The translations under genes and the position numbers were made by a program. This document shows positions 61,541-64,000 of a stretch of DNA of 64,000 nucleotides, one piece after another. Source of the DNA: Sphingobacterium allocomposti (lineage in GTDB: Bacteria; Bacteroidota; Bacteroidia; Sphingobacteriales; Sphingobacteriaceae); NCBI RefSeq assembly GCF_008124885.1, contig NZ_VNHX01000005.1:124001-188000 (forward strand), in the 5' to 3' direction. The notes beneath the pieces were generated by a model, which was not told the DNA's origin, did no database searches, and saw only the letters and a list, made by a program, of their open reading frames with translations. Each line of letters opens with the position of its first letter. The stretch's first letter is position 1.

Positions 61541-63286
61541 ATGCGTTCGATCTTCATATTGATAGGAACCATTTTAGCCGCGGCCGCCTGGGGGCAGGCC
61601 AACCATACGCCTCAAACATACTGCAACCCGATCAACCTGGATTACGGCTACACCCCTATACCCAATTTCTCCGAGTGGGGGCGCCACCGTGCAACAGCAG
61701 ATCCTGTCATCGTGAACTACAACAACGATTACTATCTGTTCAGCACAAACCAGTGGGGATATTGGTGGAGCCCGGACATGAGCAACTGGACATTTAAACC
61801 CCGCAAATTCCTACGCCCCTGGAATGGCGATGTATACGATGAACTATGTGCTCCGGCCGTGGGCGTCGTCGGCGACACAATGCTTGTGTTCGGAAGCACG
61901 TATACGGATAACTTTACCATCTGGATGAGCACCAACCCGAAGGATAACGAATGGAAACCGCTCGTCGACAGCTTCGAAATCGGCGGATGGGACCCCGATT
62001 TCTTTACGGATAGCGATGGGCGCTTTTACATGTACAATGGTAGTAGCAATCGCTATCCTCTATACGGCATCGAATTAGACAGAAAAACCATGAAGCCCAA
62101 AGGAACGCGTAAGGAACTGCTTTATTTGGAGGACTGGCGCTACGGATGGCAACGTTTTGGCGAATACATGGACAACACCTTCCTGGATCCTTTTCTGGAG
62201 GGTGCACACATGACCAAGCACAACGGCAAATACTATTTCCAGTTCGCTGCACCGGGAACAGAGTTCAGCGGCTATGCGGACGGCGTCGCCGTTGGAGAGT
62301 CTCCTTTGGGACCTTTTGTCAAACAATCGGATCCCCTAAGCTATAAGCCGGGCGGCTTTGCGCGCGGCGCAGGCCACGGGTCGACCTTTCTGGACAAACA
62401 TGGACACTACTGGCACGTCTCGACCATCGTACTGGGCGTAAAAAACAACTTCGAGCGGCGGCTCGGTATATGGCCGACATACTTTGATCAAGATGATATT
62501 ATGTACAGTAATACCGCGTTCGGCGACTATCCACATTATCTGCCTGATCATAGCAAAGCCGGCCAGTTTACAGGATGGATGCTCCTTAACTACAAGAAGC
62601 CCGTTTCAGCATCCTCTACCTTCGGCGCTTATACGGCCAACCACGCCGTCGACGAAAGTATGAAGACCTACTGGAGCGCCTCTTCGGGCAAAAAGGGCGA
62701 GTGGATCAGTACCGATCTCGGCGACATTTCGACCGTATACGCCCTACAAATCAACTACGCTGATCAGGATGTAGACAGCAGCTTTCTGGGAAAGATGAAA
62801 GACATCTACCATCAATATAAGATACTGGCTTCTTTAGATGGAAAAAAATGGCAGACCATCGTCGATAAAAGCGGAAATAAAACTGACGTACCACACGACT
62901 ACATCGAGCTTGGCGAGCCCGTAAAGGCACGCTATATTAAACTGGAGAATGTACACGTGCCTTCCGGCAAATTCGCTATCAGCGGGCTACGCATTTTCGG
63001 CAAGGGAGCGAAGACACCTCCCCCGGCCGTAAATCAATTCATAGTCATGCGCACCGAGAAAGACAAACGCAGTGCCTGGATCAAGTGGACCCCAGTAAGC
63101 GAGGCTTATGCCTACAATATCTATACCGGACTGGCGCCCGACAAGCTCTACAACTGTATCATGGTACACGATGCAAACGAATACTACTATAAAGCCATGG
63201 ACAGCCAAAAGCCCTATTACTTTACTATAGAGGCTATCAACGAAAATGGTGTGTCCGAACGTTTTCCCGTAGTTAAAGTGGATTAA
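61541..63286 (+). CDS. GH43-like hydrolase with discoidin (F5/8 C) domain
   Basis: A 581-residue exported enzyme (signal ending WGQA, about 20). A GH43-type propeller (about 25-320) has the base Asp in RATADPVIV, an Asp in IGGWDPDFF and an acid Glu in FLEGAHMTKHNGKYY, so the triad looks complete. A discoidin-like beta-sandwich follows (about 350-480; KPVSASSTFGAYTANHAVDE, TYWSASSGKKGEWISTDLGD), then a fibronectin-III-like C-terminus (about 490-581). GH43 is unexpected in a beta-1,2-glucan locus and suggests side chains or a new specificity. Confidence 0.88.
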   Translation: MRSIFILIGTILAAAAWGQANHTPQTYCNPINLDYGYTPIPNFSEWGRHRATADPVIVNYNNDYYLFSTNQWGYWWSPDMSNWTFKPRKFLRPWNGDVYDELCAPAVGVVGDTMLVFGSTYTDNFTIWMSTNPKDNEWKPLVDSFEIGGWDPDFFTDSDGRFYMYNGSSNRYPLYGIELDRKTMKPKGTRKELLYLEDWRYGWQRFGEYMDNTFLDPFLEGAHMTKHNGKYYFQFAAPGTEFSGYADGVAVGESPLGPFVKQSDPLSYKPGGFARGAGHGSTFLDKHGHYWHVSTIVLGVKNNFERRLGIWPTYFDQDDIMYSNTAFGDYPHYLPDHSKAGQFTGWMLLNYKKPVSASSTFGAYTANHAVDESMKTYWSASSGKKGEWISTDLGDISTVYALQINYADQDVDSSFLGKMKDIYHQYKILASLDGKKWQTIVDKSGNKTDVPHDYIELGEPVKARYIKLENVHVPSGKFAISGLRIFGKGAKTPPPAVNQFIVMRTEKDKRSAWIKWTPVSEAYAYNIYTGLAPDKLYNCIMVHDANEYYYKAMDSQKPYYFTIEAINENGVSERFPVVKVD

Positions 63287-63430
63287 AAACAACAGCTTGA
63301 TTCTTTTTAAGATACAGCCAGCTTGCCATAAACGATAATATACGCAAGTTCCACCGCCATTAAAGAACAAACCGAGCATAAAGAGCTCGTCTGTACAAAT
63401 GAATTTAAATACTTATAGATAAATATTCGG

Positions 63431-64000
63431 ATGAAAAAAATAGCGATATGGATGCTCAGCTTTGCAGCGACGTGCAGCTGGAGCGTCAAAGCCCAGACCG
63501 ATCCAAAAATGGAAACATTCATTTCAGGATTGATGAGCAAGATGACGGTGGAAGAGAAAATCGGCCAGTTAAATCTGGTCACGGGCGGAGAAGCGGTCAC
63601 CGGATCGGTGGTGTCGACAGGCGTCGAGACGAAAATAAAAGCGGGGCAGATCGGAGGTATCTTCAGCATGTCCTCTCCTTCTAAAATCCGCGCAGCACAA
63701 GAGCTGGCAGTGAAACATTCGCGGCTCGGGATCCCTATCATCTTTGGGATGGATGTGATACACGGCTATAAGACCATGTTTCCTATCCCGCTAGGCCTCG
63801 CGGCCACGTGGGACATGGACCTTATCCGCGAGACCGCACGCATCGCCGCTGTAGAGGCTACAGCAGACGGTTTAAACTGGACTTTTTCGCCGATGGTGGA
63901 CATCTCGAGGGACCCACGTTGGGGACGCATCTCTGAAGGAAGCGGCGAAGACACCTACCTCAGTGCGCGCATCGCCGCCGAAATGGTCAAAGGCTACCAA
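63431..64000 (+). CDS. GH3 beta-glucosidase (partial, runs off the window)
   Basis: The first 190 residues of an exported GH3 enzyme: signal peptide ending SVKAQ (about 22), then MSKMTVEEKIGQLNLVTGGE, RLGIPIIFGMDVIHGYKTMF and WTFSPMVDISRDPRWGRISE. These are the front of the GH3 barrel as in BglX-type periplasmic beta-glucosidases; the nucleophile Asp lies beyond the window. It would split beta-gluco-oligosaccharides made by GH144 into glucose. Confidence 0.93.
   Translation, partial: MKKIAIWMLSFAATCSWSVKAQTDPKMETFISGLMSKMTVEEKIGQLNLVTGGEAVTGSVVSTGVETKIKAGQIGGIFSMSSPSKIRAAQELAVKHSRLGIPIIFGMDVIHGYKTMFPIPLGLAATWDMDLIRETARIAAVEATADGLNWTFSPMVDISRDPRWGRISEGSGEDTYLSARIAAEMVKGYQ

Noticed and set aside
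1..64000. CRISPR arrays, rRNA genes, phage structural genes.
   Set aside because: None seen. No regularly spaced repeat of more than two units was found.

Overview
The window reads as chromosomal DNA of a Bacteroidota bacterium, most likely a member of the Sphingobacteriaceae (Parapedobacter/Sphingobacterium/Olivibacter type; the genus is inference). The support is three SusC/SusD outer-membrane pairs, many Cys-lipoproteins, a MurF-alanine racemase fusion, and promoters of the Bacteroidota type (-33 TTTG, about 19-20 bp spacer, -7 TAnnTTTG). No plasmid, phage structural or CRISPR features are visible.

Region 1 (1-7.2 kb) is mixed. It holds an orphan LytTR response regulator, a convergent pair of lipoprotein genes, a small outer-membrane barrel, an OmpA-domain protein and a thermonuclease-like lipoprotein. 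Beside the thermonuclease lies a decaying TPR histidine kinase/response regulator pair with a nonsense codon, frameshifts and apparent internal deletions, followed by about 0.7 kb without genes.

Region 2 (7.2-33.1 kb) is one large polysaccharide utilisation locus. On the minus strand, two tandem SusC/SusD pairs, a DUF5017-like lipoprotein and an SGNH-GH5 fusion form one operon. An AraA-like sugar isomerase, an unassigned 840-residue protein, an SGNH esterase, GH3, a GH140-like hydrolase, a gluconate-2-dehydrogenase-subunit-3-like protein and a GMC oxidoreductase form a second operon. An MFS transporter gene and a divergent GntR/UTRA regulator lie between them. The three promoters (susC, transporter, isomerase) each carry a near-identical 15-bp operator exactly 9 nt downstream of an identical -7 box (TATGTTTG). 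This makes the whole block a coherent regulon, probably controlled by the GntR protein. The glycan is not identified; the 840-residue protein is the best candidate for new enzymology.

Region 3 (33.1-34.9 kb) is a graveyard with a gutted IS256-family transposase and IS-end-like sequences. Region 4 (34.9-47.8 kb) is mostly housekeeping: mnmE, a DJ-1/PfpI protein, ppk1, a WYL regulator, a GH43 enzyme, a DinB protein, a degenerate LytS-like kinase, a DUF502 protein, murF-alr and recX. tRNA-Gly(GCC) and tRNA-Leu(UAA) follow at 47.9-48.05 kb. Region 5 (48.4-51.2 kb) has an overlapping AraC regulator/receiver-only pair divergent from a tyrosine recombinase, with two identical inverted 17-bp sites in the shared intergenic region. 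ispE follows.

Region 6 (52.2-64 kb) is a second utilisation locus on the plus strand: a beta-propeller/Y_Y_Y/LuxR regulator, SusC, SusD, a GH144 (endo-beta-1,2-glucanase family) lipoprotein, a GH43 enzyme with a discoidin-like domain, and a GH3 beta-glucosidase that runs off the window. Its gene content points to beta-1,2-glucan or a glucan-containing glycan.
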